Source: Paratinospora sagittata (taxonomy: Eukaryota; Streptophyta; Magnoliopsida; Ranunculales; Menispermaceae). Taken from it: a stretch of DNA of 64,000 nt. Of this stretch, positions 23,781 through 35,074 are shown in pieces. A program made the translations under genes and the position numbers. Positions within the stretch are counted from its first letter, which is position 1. Every line of letters starts with the position of its first letter. A model generated the notes under the pieces. The model was given only the letters and a program-made list of their open reading frames with translations, was not told the DNA's origin and ran no database searches. The DNA is taken from assembly GCA_035771175.1 (NCBI GenBank), contig CM069608.1:13296019-13360018 (forward strand), written 5' to 3'.

Positions 23781-26053
23781 TGTAACACCCCGCAATTTTA
23801 ATTAAATATATATACGTTGAAGTACGCGTATATCGAGATGTATAATACACGTATTTTATACTTATGAGCTAAATATACACGTGATAATACACGTATTTGA
23901 TACGTATGCGCTAAATATACGCGTGTATGATTAGTAAATAAATAAAATTATGAGATGAAGATGATACATATGAGATCATCCTATTAAAAAAAAATGGAGT
24001 TGAATTAAATTGATTAATTTATGGGATTGGTTAATTAAAAATGTGGATTGAAGTATGATTTAATGGCTGAATGCATAGTATGATGAATACATATGAAATA
24101 AGTGAATTGAGTTGATGGTACATGGTTTAATGAATTAAAGGGATTAATTTAGGGGGTGAGTTGGTTAATTATTGAGCATGAGGGGTATGGGATCATTTTG
24201 ATATAAAATAATTATTTTCTCCTTTCTCATCTCAAGCTCTCAGACGTTAAAAAGAAAAAAAAAAGAGAATAAAAAATTTGTAAAAAAGAAAAGAAGAGAG
24301 AGATGAGTGGAGTTGCAAAAGAAAGAATAAAAAAAATGTATAAAAAGAAAAGAAGAGAGATGAAAGGAGTGGAGTTGCAAAAGAAAGAATAAAAAAAATG
24401 TATAAAAGAATTAGAAAGAAATGAAAGGAAGTTGCTGGAACAAAATTAAAAGAAGGGAAAGAGAAGAACAGAGAGAGTCGCACGAGAGAACGACGGAGAA
24501 GAAAGAAAGGAAAAAAGAGGGAGAACGCGAAATCCGAACCTGTGGTAAGCTATTTTTGCTATTTTTCGTCGTAAAATTCCTATCTAAGCTAGATGTAACC
24601 TTTCTAGCGGAGTAATTTTTGTTGTGGGAGCCGTTTTACGACGTTTTCAAAAATTGGAGTTTTGACCCAACATGAATGAAAATCCGCTAAAAAGATAGAA
24701 AAACGTTCCTTGGACTGTCGGGACCCTGAATATGTGATTAGATTCAATTTCATGATTTTTGGAGACCATTTGACAATTTTAATACAATTTACATCTTTCG
24801 GATGAATAGTGAAATAGTGAATAGTGAATAGTAAAAATGAATAGTGAATAGTGAATAGTAAAAGTGAATAGTAAAAAGTGAATAGTACTGTTAACAGTGA
24901 TTTGATATTTTAGTAGCTACCGATATGGTAAATGATGATTCTCATGATAATCTATGGCCATTTCAGTGTTTAAATTGAGAGCTTAAGGGCATGGATAAAT
25001 GCTCTTGAGGAAGCAATATTGTTGCTTGATTTTAGAGGTTGGCTTAGAAAACCCGTGTAACCACTGTGAGTATAGTTTTCTTGATTTGGTTCTTGTATGA
25101 CATTGTACGCATATAAAATGTTTGATTGTATGCATGTTATATTTATATATAATGCATTGAGTTTTATGGATCATGCAAACTGATTTTAGCAATTGGAGTT
25201 TGTAATGATGAGGTTTTGCGAGTCCTCATTGTCATTTCGTTAGGCACTAGACCCGGATGAGGTTTTGCGAGTCCTCATTGTCAGTAGGTCTGTCCTAACA
25301 AGGGTTGGGATCCTTGAAATGACTGTTAATTGGGTAATGAGAGGTTGTGGCTACCTTGTAACGGCCATACAAGGGTTAGACCCGCTCTCTTGCCTTGCGG
25401 AGGAGGGAGATTTGTGCATTGTGTTATTGAAAATCATGAAATTATGTTGTTGACATGTACAATATATTCGTTGAATGATGCATGTGTTGAATAAGTGTTT
25501 GAAAGGATTTTAAATGTCATATTTCTCTAAATGTATATAATTGTCATCTCAAGAACTATATTCACTGAGCTGTTGTTTGCTCACCCCATTTCCTCCAATA
25601 TTTCAGGTATTGAGTCGAAGGTAAAAGGAAAATTCGTGAGTGAAAATCACGTGAGCCTTCGTCTGATATGTGTACGTATGCTTGGAGGAAATAACTTCTA
25701 TTTTTGTTATTTTACTTATCACACATTATATATATATATGTATCACCTAGATGGGTTATGTGGTAAGATTATATAATGCTTGGGGTGATGGAATGAGATG
25801 ATCATAGATATTTATCAAGTGAGAATTTAATTTGTGGAATGAATGGAATAAATGTGAGTGGAATGATCATCTATATATATTTGATTTGATTTGATGTGTG
25901 GTATATAAAAAAAAAAAAAATTCTGTACAATTTTGGGAGTTTTGTGAGAGTACGTGAAGGCTGACAGTGTTGTATATACTGTATATGGATATGTACAGTG
26001 TATGGTTCACTGTGCCGGTCATGACGTCAGCCTACGTCAGGGGCGTCGTGACA
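23781..26053 (+). repeat. 5' LTR of element B
   Basis: The 2273 bp run from TGTAACACCCC to GGCGTCGTGACA. It contains a purine-rich (AAAGAAAAG) region at about 24250-24530, GAATAGT microrepeats at 24806-24890, a donor-like TGTGGTAAGC at 24541, the shared motif TTCACTGAGC with GCTCACCCC and TTTCAGGT at 25561-25608, and TGACGTCA at 26022-26029 close to its end. Confidence 0.92.
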
Positions 26054-26057
26054 ATAT

Positions 26058-26070
26058 TGGTATCAGAGAC
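26058..26070 (+). other. Primer-binding site of element B (tRNA-iMet)
   Basis: TGGTATCAGAGAC lies four bases after the 5' LTR and matches the initiator tRNA-Met primer site TGGTATCAGAGC in its first eleven bases. It is followed by only about 20 bases of leader before the sequence jumps into the middle of a reverse transcriptase gene. Confidence 0.9.
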
Positions 26071-26090
26071 TATTTTAGGATTAAAAGCTT

Positions 26091-28580
26091 AAGACAGCAT
26101 TCAGAACCCGCTATGGACATTATGAGTTCCTTGTGATGCCATTTGGTGTGACTAATGCACCGGCGATGTTCATGGACCTGATGCAGAGGGTCTTTAGGCA
26201 GTATCTGGATAAGTTTGTCATTGTCTTCATTGATGACATATTGGTGTATTCCAAGACTCAGGCTGAGCATGAAGAACACCTTAGAGTGACCTTGCAAACT
26301 CTGAGAGAGCATAGGCTATATGCAAAGCTGAGCAAGTGCGAGTTTTGGATCACCGAAGTGAAGTTCTTAGGTCATGTGGTGAGTTCTGAGGGGATTTCAG
26401 TTGATCCGTCTAAGGTTGAAGCCATTATCAGTTGGCCTAGGCCTACCACAGTGACCGAGATCAGAAGTTTTCTTGGGTTAGCTGGTTACTATAGGAGATT
26501 CGTTCAGGGATTCTCCAAGATAGCTACGCCTATGACTAGGCTAACCCAGAAAGATGTGTCCTTTGCATGGACCGAGGAGTGTGAGAATGCCTTTTTAGAG
26601 CTGAAGAAAAGATTGACATCTACGCCAATGTTGATTTTGCCAGAGCCTGATCAAGAGTTGGTTATCTATACTGATGCCTCTCGTATTGGCTTGGGTTGCG
26701 TGTTGATGCAGAAGGATAGGGTCGTTGCTTATGCATCGAGGCAGCTGAAGGTGCATGAAAAAAACTACCCTGTTCATGACTTAGAACTGGCCGCAGTGGT
26801 TTTTGCTTTAAAGATTTGGAGGCATTATCTCTATGGTGAGAGATTCACTTTGTATTCTGACCATAAGAGCCTCAAGTACTTGTTCTCTCAGAAGGAATTG
26901 AACATGAGGCAGAGAAGGTGGTTAGAGCTCCTCAAAGACTATGATTTTACATTGGAATACCACCCAGGTAAAGCCAATGTAGTGGCTGATGCGTTGAGCA
27001 GGAAGCGGGTAGAGACAGTTATGGTAGCACGCCAGATGTCTCATGAGTGGAGACTACTTGAGGCGGCTACGATTATGAGTATATGTGCTACCCCTTCAGA
27101 TCAGATTGTGATATGTGCTCAAATGAGAGCTCAGCCTACACAAGTCCAGGAGGTAATTGACCAACAGAGACTTGACGTTGATCATGGGATCTACAAGTCT
27201 TGGGCTGAGAGCAATGATTTTACTGATTGGCACTTGTCATCTGATGGTGCCTTGAGATTTAGGGGACGTTTATGGGTTCCCGCAGATCCACGACTCAGAC
27301 AGAGTGTTCTCCAAGAGGCTCACAGATGTCATTATGCTATTCATCCTGGCGGAACCAAGATGTATCATGATATGAAAAGAATGTATTGGTGGCCCGACAT
27401 GAAGAGAGAGATAGCGCAGTTCATTCAGAGGTGTGAGATCTGTCAAAGAGTCAAAGCTGAGCATCAGAGGCCTGGAGGGCAGATGCAACCGCTTGCCATT
27501 CCTGAGTGGAAATGGGAGCACGTCACTATGGACTTTGTTGTGGGATTACCCAACACCCCGAGGAGACATAATGCTGTTTGGGTTATTATTGATCGCTTGA
27601 CCAAGTCTGCTCACTTTCTACCGGTGAACACTAGGGATTCTATGGACAAGCTGAGCAGACTCTATATGCGGGAGATAGTCAGATTACATGGAGTGCCAGT
27701 TTCAATTGTGTCAGATAGGGATCCGAGGTTTACATCGGTATTCTGGCAGGGGTTGCAGAGGCAGCTCGGCACTAGACTAGATCTCAGTACCGCTTTTCAC
27801 CCCCAGACGGATGGCCAGTCTGAGAGGTTGATATCGATTTTAGAGGATATGCTTCGAGCTTTTGTCCTTGAGTCCAGTGGTAACTGGGATGAGTACATAC
27901 ATCTGTGCGAGTTCGCGTACAACAACAGCTATCAGTCCAGTATTGGCATGGCTCCATTTGAGGCATTGTATGGTCGACCCTGTAGATCTCCGATCTGTTG
28001 GACAGAGGTAAGGGATGTTGCGGTGATGGGACCAGAGTTTGTACAAGAACACACAGAGAAGATTAAGAGGATCAAACATAATATGAAAGTAGCCCAAGAC
28101 AGGCAGAAGAGTTACACTGATGCCAAGAGGAAGACCGTAGAGTTCGAGGTGGGTGACCAAGTTTTATTGAAGGTCTCACCTCAGAAGGGCCAAACTAGAT
28201 TTGGGATAAAAGGCAAGCTCGCTCCGAGATTTATTGGGCCGTTCGAGGTTTTAGAACGAATTGGCCCCGTCGCTTACCGATTAACCTTGCCACCTCAGTT
28301 AGCAGCAGTCCACAATGTCTTTCATGTGTCAATGTTGAGAGTGTACAAGAGCGATTTTGATCACGTCTTGGACTGGAGGAACATTGAACTGAGGCAGGAT
28401 GGGACTTATGATGAGGAACCTATTCAGATACTTGACCGGAAGGTCCAGAGGTTACGTAACCGCGAGATTCCGATGGTTAAGGTGAGATGGCAGTTCCATG
28501 GCGAGGAGCAGGTTACTTGGGAGCGTGAGGACTACATGATGGAACACTTTGCTGAGTTCATGGGCTTAGGTATTTCTTAA
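26091..28580 (+). CDS. Element X pol segment: partial reverse transcriptase, RNase H, integrase, chromodomain
   Basis: The open frame continues upstream of its first ATG (26133) to a stop at 26082, reading [19 protein letters not shown], so it begins in mid reverse transcriptase. From the ATG it encodes 815 residues without interruption. Reverse transcriptase active site FIDD is at 32-35. RNase H acidic residues lie near D181, E218, D243 and D286. The integrase zinc motif is at H400/H404 and C434/C437. The catalytic triad is D487, D528 and E564, with DD35E spacing. A chromodomain-like end ([19 protein letters not shown]) follows. Gag, protease and the reverse transcriptase fingers are missing, so no functional polyprotein is expected. 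It is followed by X's polypurine tract and LTR, hence assigned to X. Confidence 0.88.
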   Translation, partial: KTAFRTRYGHYEFLVMPFGVTNAPAMFMDLMQRVFRQYLDKFVIVFIDDILVYSKTQAEHEEHLRVTLQTLREHRLYAKLSKCEFWITEVKFLGHVVSSEGISVDPSKVEAIISWPRPTTVTEIRSFLGLAGYYRRFVQGFSKIATPMTRLTQKDVSFAWTEECENAFLELKKRLTSTPMLILPEPDQELVIYTDASRIGLGCVLMQKDRVVAYASRQLKVHEKNYPVHDLELAAVVFALKIWRHYLYGERFTLYSDHKSLKYLFSQKELNMRQRRWLELLKDYDFTLEYHPGKANVVADALSRKRVETVMVARQMSHEWRLLEAATIMSICATPSDQIVICAQMRAQPTQVQEVIDQQRLDVDHGIYKSWAESNDFTDWHLSSDGALRFRGRLWVPADPRLRQSVLQEAHRCHYAIHPGGTKMYHDMKRMYWWPDMKREIAQFIQRCEICQRVKAEHQRPGGQMQPLAIPEWKWEHVTMDFVVGLPNTPRRHNAVWVIIDRLTKSAHFLPVNTRDSMDKLSRLYMREIVRLHGVPVSIVSDRDPRFTSVFWQGLQRQLGTRLDLSTAFHPQTDGQSERLISILEDMLRAFVLESSGNWDEYIHLCEFAYNNSYQSSIGMAPFEALYGRPCRSPICWTEVRDVAVMGPEFVQEHTEKIKRIKHNMKVAQDRQKSYTDAKRKTVEFEVGDQVLLKVSPQKGQTRFGIKGKLAPRFIGPFEVLERIGPVAYRLTLPPQLAAVHNVFHVSMLRVYKSDFDHVLDWRNIELRQDGTYDEEPIQILDRKVQRLRNREIPMVKVRWQFHGEEQVTWEREDYMMEHFAEFMGLGIS

Positions 28581-28606
28581 CCTTAAAACTTCGAGGACGA
28601 AGTTCA

Positions 28607-28623
28607 TTCTAAGGTGGGTGTGA
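28607..28623 (+). other. Polypurine tract of element X
   Basis: A purine-rich AAGGTGGGTG segment lies immediately before the X LTR start TGTAACGCCCC at 28624. It follows a conserved TTCGAGGACGAAGTTC segment also seen before the element B LTR at 43391. Confidence 0.7.
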
Positions 28624-29296
28624 TGTAACGCCCCGAAAATTATTTCATCTAGCCCATAACCCAATTGCACTTTGCCCAAACTCTATGTGTTGCCTTGATA
28701 TGTTTGGTGTTTGTTTGATGGTTGTTTAATGTTTGTATAGTTGATGCTCGATAATGTATATAAATATGTGTATCATAAATTGTATATGGGTCGTGTTAAA
28801 TTAAATTATAATGCATATGTTATTATTTATGCATGGGCCCATTAAACCATGAATTGATATGAGTTAGGATTGATTGAATAAAAAGATAAATGAGAATGAA
28901 AATTTGGTGTATTAAATGGATTGAACATTTAAAATACATGGAAGCATGAGATTGGTTAAAGTACATGTGGTTGGTATGGGTAGTATGAGACCAACACATG
29001 TGAAGGTTGGTGCATGAAAGTGGACAAGTGTCCCATGCCCACTTCTCTAATCCAAGAATGTGCTAGAAAGTGAGGTGAGTGGAGGAGAGAATCCAAGAAT
29101 GTGCTAGAAAGTGAGGTGAGTGGAGGAGGGAATCAAGGAAGTGCTAGAAAGAGGTGAGTGGAGAGAAAGGAAAACAAGAAGAGAAAGAAAAGAAGAGAAA
29201 GGAAAGAAGAAGAGAAAGAATGAGGGAGTTGCAGGAGGAAGATCTCTGCGACATTTTCATCAAAGAGCAGGATCTTTGGGATATATGGTCAGATTG
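28624..29296 (+). repeat. 3' LTR of element X, first part
   Basis: It starts TGTAACGCCCCGAAAATTAT and is cut at 29296 by element C. Its reverse complement matches the right end of the reverse solo LTR at 16630-19500. It contains a local duplication of CCAAGAATGTGCTAGAAAG. Confidence 0.88.
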
Positions 29297-32152
29297 TGTC
29301 ACAACCCACTATACGTGACGTCATGACCGGCACGGGAACCTCCGAGTATACCCTCCGTCGGTACACCCGACGTCCCGTCAGCCTAAAATACATATACGAA
29401 TCCCCAAAAAGAAATAAAAGTACATCATTAACAACCAACTATCATGATCATAATGAAATAAAATATTACTTCTCCAAAGTTTTACAAACATAAAATTCCA
29501 AAGTCTTCAAAATGATACAAAACCCAACGCATCCCAACTATGTGTTAAATATACTATTACTAGGTGTTATCATGTACATAATTATCAAAATACAAAACTA
29601 AATGTACAACACCTACACGAAACAAAAACAAGGGACGCTCCGCAGTCAAGCCTTCCCTTTTCCTTTTCTATCAGATCCTGAAAGAAGATGGTGAGGTGTG
29701 AGCTACAGCCAGCTCAGTGAATGTTATTTACAAGTGGCATATACGTGCATTTATAAAACATGGTAAGATCATAAAACAGTTGAAATATCATGATGACGAA
29801 ATATATTACATACATGCTAACATAATGCATCAAGTCATACATAAGACGATGCATAACATTTTTGTAGTCATGCTCATGCAATCCTAACACCTCCTGAGTA
29901 TGGGGGTTTCAAGGCCTGGTGCGCGACACGCAGCGCCCGAACACACACACAATACTCGTATTCTAATAGGGTTTATGGGGTCGTGCAGCACGTAGGATTA
30001 TTTTAAACAAACCTACCCATACACAAGGCATAAAACCCTCTGCCAGGTACACAACTGGGATCGCCGCTAGACTTACAAGAATTCCCAAAAAGAGAAAATT
30101 CCAACTAGGGGCCTCAACCCAAATTGTCATCCCAATGAATTATGCTCAAATGAATTTCATGGAATATTAAAACATGCATACCATCATACATAAGTATTTA
30201 AAACATTTTTATACTACAATGCCACATATAAATAATCCAAAAGTAAAAGAACACTCACACTTGATTGGCTAAGTCTAGCCAATCCAATTGCCAAAACTCT
30301 CCAATTGACTAAACGGGTTCAAGATCAATCACAAGACCTGAAAATAACATGGTTCACACAACTGAAAATTAGTCATAAAGTGTGTCAAAACCCCATGTTC
30401 AAACCCAATCTCAAGTCAATTAGATTCTAAATTGATTACCCCATTGAGCCAATTTCTATATTGCCCAACTTGATCATTTAGACTCAATTAAACTAAGATT
30501 GACCTAAATTGAATGTAATAGGGTGATCCCATGATCCAACCACTAATATACATGAAATTCAATTATAATTAGGGTCAATTAGACTATACATCAAGTCAAT
30601 TTCATCAATTGACTAAGTCTTGATCAAAATCCCCAATTAGGCCAATATAAAACATAAGGTCAAAATGAACTAAGCCATATCAATTTAACATAGGTACTAA
30701 CATTTTAAACCCATGATTCTACTTAATTTGGGTCCAATTAAACAATCCCCAAGTCAATTTCACAAATTGACTTGCTTTGGGTGAAAACTCCCAATTTGGG
30801 CAAAATCCCCAAATTACATGCAAAATTACCAAATACTTAGCCTAGATCAAAATTAGTCAATCTTAGGGTATTCATTATGTGAACCCACTGAATTCAATCA
30901 TCAAACAACTCTAATCATGTCCAATTAGACCTACATTGCATAATTTTTCAGATTTTATATCAAGAGCATCAAAAGCCCCAAATCTGGAAATTTTTATACA
31001 TGTGCCCTATTGCCAATTTTACACTGGGGCACCATGTTCAACCATGAATTTTACTGATCTTGCAACATGGAATCATCCACAATGGCCACTAGATCAACAT
31101 AGTTGACATGCAAACATTTTGAAAAAGTCTAAGGCCATAAACTAAGTTTAGGTCATTTGAACTAAACCTTCCAATTTCTTGCTAGAAATTGGGGCTTTCA
31201 CCATTAGTGTACTCCTTACACTCTCTAATCACACATATGTGATATGCAAGACTCAACTCCAACTTTGGTCTTCCACCCATCCAAGGTTTATCACAATGCA
31301 TGCATCAAAATGAAACCCTCATGCTCAAAATAAAGCTATCATGCAACTAATAGAGAGATTCAAGGAAGAAATGGAGGAAAAATACAAACCTTAAGGTGTT
31401 CTTGAGCAAGAAACCACCAAACCCTAACTTTCCTCTCCTTTTCTCCACTCCAGCACCTTTCTCTCTTTTCTGGCTGAGAAATGAGCAAATGAACCTAAAA
31501 TCACGTTTTGGTTGCTTAAATAGATAAGCTTAGGCCCACAACTAAAAGTTGTCAAAACTATCAAAAACCCAGTTTTCCTGTTACAATACTTGATTTTAGA
31601 TAGTCCATTTCTTGCAAAATACGCTTGACGTTAACATCTTAGCCGTACAAACATTGAATGAGTAAGTTATCAACATTCTGGTAAATTTTAGGCTCAATCC
31701 AACGGTGGGATTGTGAGATCTATCTGTTTGATCAAAACAGCGTAAGAAAATCCCAGAATCCGTGAAACAGTGTTTTGGGCGTTATAACTCAAATTAGGTA
31801 ACTCCAATTAAGATCTTCACCGTTCATAATGAAGATCTATCATATAAGAATGAGCTGACAAAATGTCAGCCCAATCAGACAACGGATCTAGGAGATCAAA
31901 CCATTGATGTAAGTTGTGACAGAAATAGAAAGCTCCACTGGATCCAAAACACCGTTTTTGAAATGTTTTGACGTCGAACGGGTCTCCGATGGCTCCGAAA
32001 TTTCATGCGTACCCTTTATGACCTAAAATCATGCAAAGACACTCGAACTTACGTACTTCGAGCATCAAAATACATATACACATACGTATACGAATACGTA
32101 TACGGGTACACTATGGGTCAAAATGACGTCACCTAAAGGCATGGGTGCTACA
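29297..32152 (-). repeat. 3' LTR of element C
   Basis: On the plus strand it runs TGTCACAACCC to GGGTGCTACA. TGACGTCA occurs near both ends (29316-29323 and 32124-32131). The shared LTR motif lies in reverse at about 29675-29723. Confidence 0.95.
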
Positions 32153-32170
32153 ACTCTCCCCAACTTAGGA
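32153..32170 (-). other. Polypurine tract of element C
   Basis: On the minus strand this reads AAGTTGGGGAGAGT directly before the 3' LTR, almost identical to the element B tract. Confidence 0.85.
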
Positions 32171-32209
32171 ATATTTTTGTCCTCAAAAATAAAAGCAAGA
32201 GAACTAACC

Positions 32210-35074
32210 TCAGTCGGTAAAGAGGTCGGGGAATTTCTCCCTCATCTGGTCCTCGCGCTCCCAGGTTTGCTCTTCATTATCGTGGAATTGCCATCTGACG
32301 CGCACAAGCGGGATTTCCTTATTTCTCAATTTCTGAACCCTACGAGCCATAATCTGAATAGGCAACTCCTCATAAGTCGTATCCTCCCCAACTTGCAGAT
32401 GACTCACATCAAGCACATGAGCTGGGTCGGGATAAGACTCCTTCAATGGATCTTCATTAAACTTCCTCAGCATCGATACGTGGAATACATCATGAACACC
32501 CTCGAGCTGAGAAGGTAGAGCCAACCTGTACGCTACTGGTCCAATCCTCTCAACAATCCGGAATGGCCCAATAAACCTAGGGGCAAGTTTCCCACTGACA
32601 CCGAACCTCATATGTCCTTTGAGTGGCGAGACCTTAAGCAAAACTAGATCTCTCACAGTAAACTCTAACGGCCGATGCCGGTTATCATAATAACTTTTTT
32701 GCCTGTCCTGAGCTGACTTCAGCCTCTGCCGAATCAGCTTGACTTTCTCAGTCTGCTCAACAATTGCATCAGGGCCCCATAGCTGCGTATCACCCACCTC
32801 GTACCAACAAGCTGGAGATCTACAGGGTCTTCCATACAAAGCCTCATACGGTGCCATACCGATGCTAGCCTGATAACTGTTGTTGTAAGCAAATTCACAC
32901 AAGGGCAAATGCTCACCCCAACCACCACCAAACTCTAAAATGCAAGACCTGAGCATATCCTCCAGCATCTGAATCACTCTCTCGGACTGACCGTCCGTCT
33001 GAGGATGAAATGTTGTACTGAGTCGGAGGCGGGTCCCAAATCGAGTCTGCAAGGCCTGCCAAAACCTCGATGTAAATCGTGGATCTCGATCCGACACGAT
33101 AGACAAGGGCACTCCATGCAATCTCACGATCTCTCTCACATATAATCTGCTCAGTCTATCCACAGAGTCCCTGGCGCTCATAGGAAGGAAGTGCGCACTC
33201 TTGGTCAATCTATCGACCACAACCCAAATGGCATCAAATCTGCCCTGAGACCTCGGCAATCCCATGATGAAATCCATTGTGATGTGTTCCCATTTCCACT
33301 CGGGTATGGGCAATGGTTGCATCTGACCTCCAGGCTTCCGGTGTTCAGCCTTAACCTGCTGACACACCTCACATCTCTGCACATACTCAGCAATACTCTT
33401 CTTCATCCCGTGCCACCATACAGATCGCTTCATGTCATGGTACATCTTGGTAGCCCCTGGATGAACAGTATACTGAGATCTGTGAGCCTCTCGAAGTATC
33501 TCAGCACGCAACTCAGCATCATATGGGATCCATAGCCTCCCTCTATACCGCAAGACATCATCTGGACCAATCTGCCAATCGGCCTGGTCAACACTGTCTG
33601 CGTATCCACGGTACATGTCATAATCTGGACAATGTTCCTGTAAATATCTAACCCTCGGAATATGGGCATCCGCAAGCTGCACGTGCATCTGAGCACATAT
33701 CTCAGTAAGTGGTGCGTTTGAGAGTATACTCATCATAGTCACTCTCTCAAGTAAATGCCACTGCTGGGCCATCTGAAAAGCAACCACCTGAGTCCCTGCT
33801 CGCCTACGGCTCAAAGCATCAGCCACAACATTGTCTTTGCCAGGATGATACTGCAAAGAGAAATCATAATCCTTTAGTAACTCGAACCATCTCCTCTGCC
33901 GCATATTCAGTTCCTTCTGATCAAAGAGGTACTTCAAACTCTTGTGATCGGAAAACAAAGTGAACCTCTCACCATAAAGGTAATGCCTCCATAGCTTCAG
34001 TGCAAATACAATAGCGGCCAGCTCCAAATCATGCACAGGGTAGTTCTGCTCATGCACCTTAAGCTGTCAAGATGCATATGCAACCACTCGACCCTCCTGC
34101 ATCAGTACACATCCCAGACCTAAGAGTGATGCATCAGTATAAATTACCAACTCTTTCCCAGGCTCTGGAAGAATCAACACTGGAGCTGTAGTCAACTTCT
34201 TTTTCAACTCACTGAAAGCTCTCTCACAGGCATCCGACCACGTGAAGGCCACGTTCTTCTGAGTCAGCTTAGTCATCGGCGCGGATATCTTGGAAAAGTC
34301 CTTCATGAACTTCCTGTAATAGCCAGCCAAACCCAGAAAGCTACGAATCTCGGTCACTGTGGTAGGTCTTGGCCAATCAATGATTGCCTCAACCTTAGCA
34401 GAATCAACAGAAATACCCTCTGCACTAACCACATGACCCAAGAATTTCACCTCAGTCATCCAGAAATCACACTTGCTCAGCTTGGCATACAGCCTATGCT
34501 CCAACAATGTCTGCAAAGTAACTCTGAGATGACGTTCATGATCCTCTCTTGTCTTAGAATAGACTAGGATATCATCGATGAAGACTATAATGAACTGGTC
34601 AAGGTACGGCCTGAACACTCTCTGCATCAGATCCATGAACATTGCTGGTGCATTAGTCAACCCGAAAGGCATCACCAAAAACTCGTAATGTCCATACCTC
34701 GTCCGAAAGGCAGTTTTCGACACATCTTCATCTCTTATCCTCAACTGATGGTACCCAGACCTCAAGTCAATCTTCGAAAAGAACTTGGCTCCAATTAATT
34801 GATCAAACAAGTCATCAATACGAGGAAGTGGATATTTGTTCTTGACAGTCACCTTATTCAGCTGACGGTAGTCTATACACAAACGAAGACTCCCGTCCTT
34901 TTTCTTGACGAACAACACAGGTGCTCCCCAAGGTGACATGCTAGGGGAAATAAATCCCTTGTCCATCAGCTCATCAAGTTGGGCTCTGAGTTCATTCAGC
35001 TCTTTCGGTGCCATACGATACGATGGAATAGAAATGGGTTTAGTGCCGGGCATCAGCTCAATTATAAAGTCCAC
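32210..35074 (-). pseudogene. Element C reverse transcriptase, RNase H, integrase and chromodomain with one nonsense codon
   Basis: One minus-strand frame runs from 35074 to 32210, broken only by a TGA at about 34067 in ...YAS-stop-QLKVHE, where relatives have Arg (CGA to TGA). Reverse transcriptase motifs are [20 protein letters not shown] and [10 protein letters not shown]. RNase H has [17 protein letters not shown] and [12 protein letters not shown]. Integrase has the zinc motif ([21 protein letters not shown]) and catalytic Asp in [12 protein letters not shown], Asp in [13 protein letters not shown] and Glu in [11 protein letters not shown] chromodomain-like end ([19 protein letters not shown]) closes it. 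All catalytic residues are intact, so the stop is the only lesion in this block. Confidence 0.93.

Noticed and set aside
24247..24483. Phe/Leu/Ser-rich frame, repeated near 43869-44126
   Set aside because: It is the complement of the purine-rich stretch inside the B LTRs, present in both LTR copies, not a gene.
24806..24890. Regular GAATAGT repeats, considered as a CRISPR-like or satellite array
   Set aside because: The units are 7-14 bp without spacers and occur in both B LTRs; a simple microrepeat in a eukaryotic retroelement.
25265..25453. Two identical 62-residue frames in the two B LTRs (also 44906-45094)
   Set aside because: Identity follows from LTR duplication; there is no conserved domain, and the frame lies within the putative leader intron.
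26133..28580. Intact 815-codon frame as an active or domesticated host gene
   Set aside because: It begins in the middle of a reverse transcriptase, lacks gag and protease, and is directly followed by a polypurine tract and LTR; an untidied retroelement fragment is simpler.
32123..32518. Plus-strand frame of 131 residues and similar plus-strand frames within 32200-36700
   Set aside because: They lie antisense to the element C polyprotein and have no independent support.
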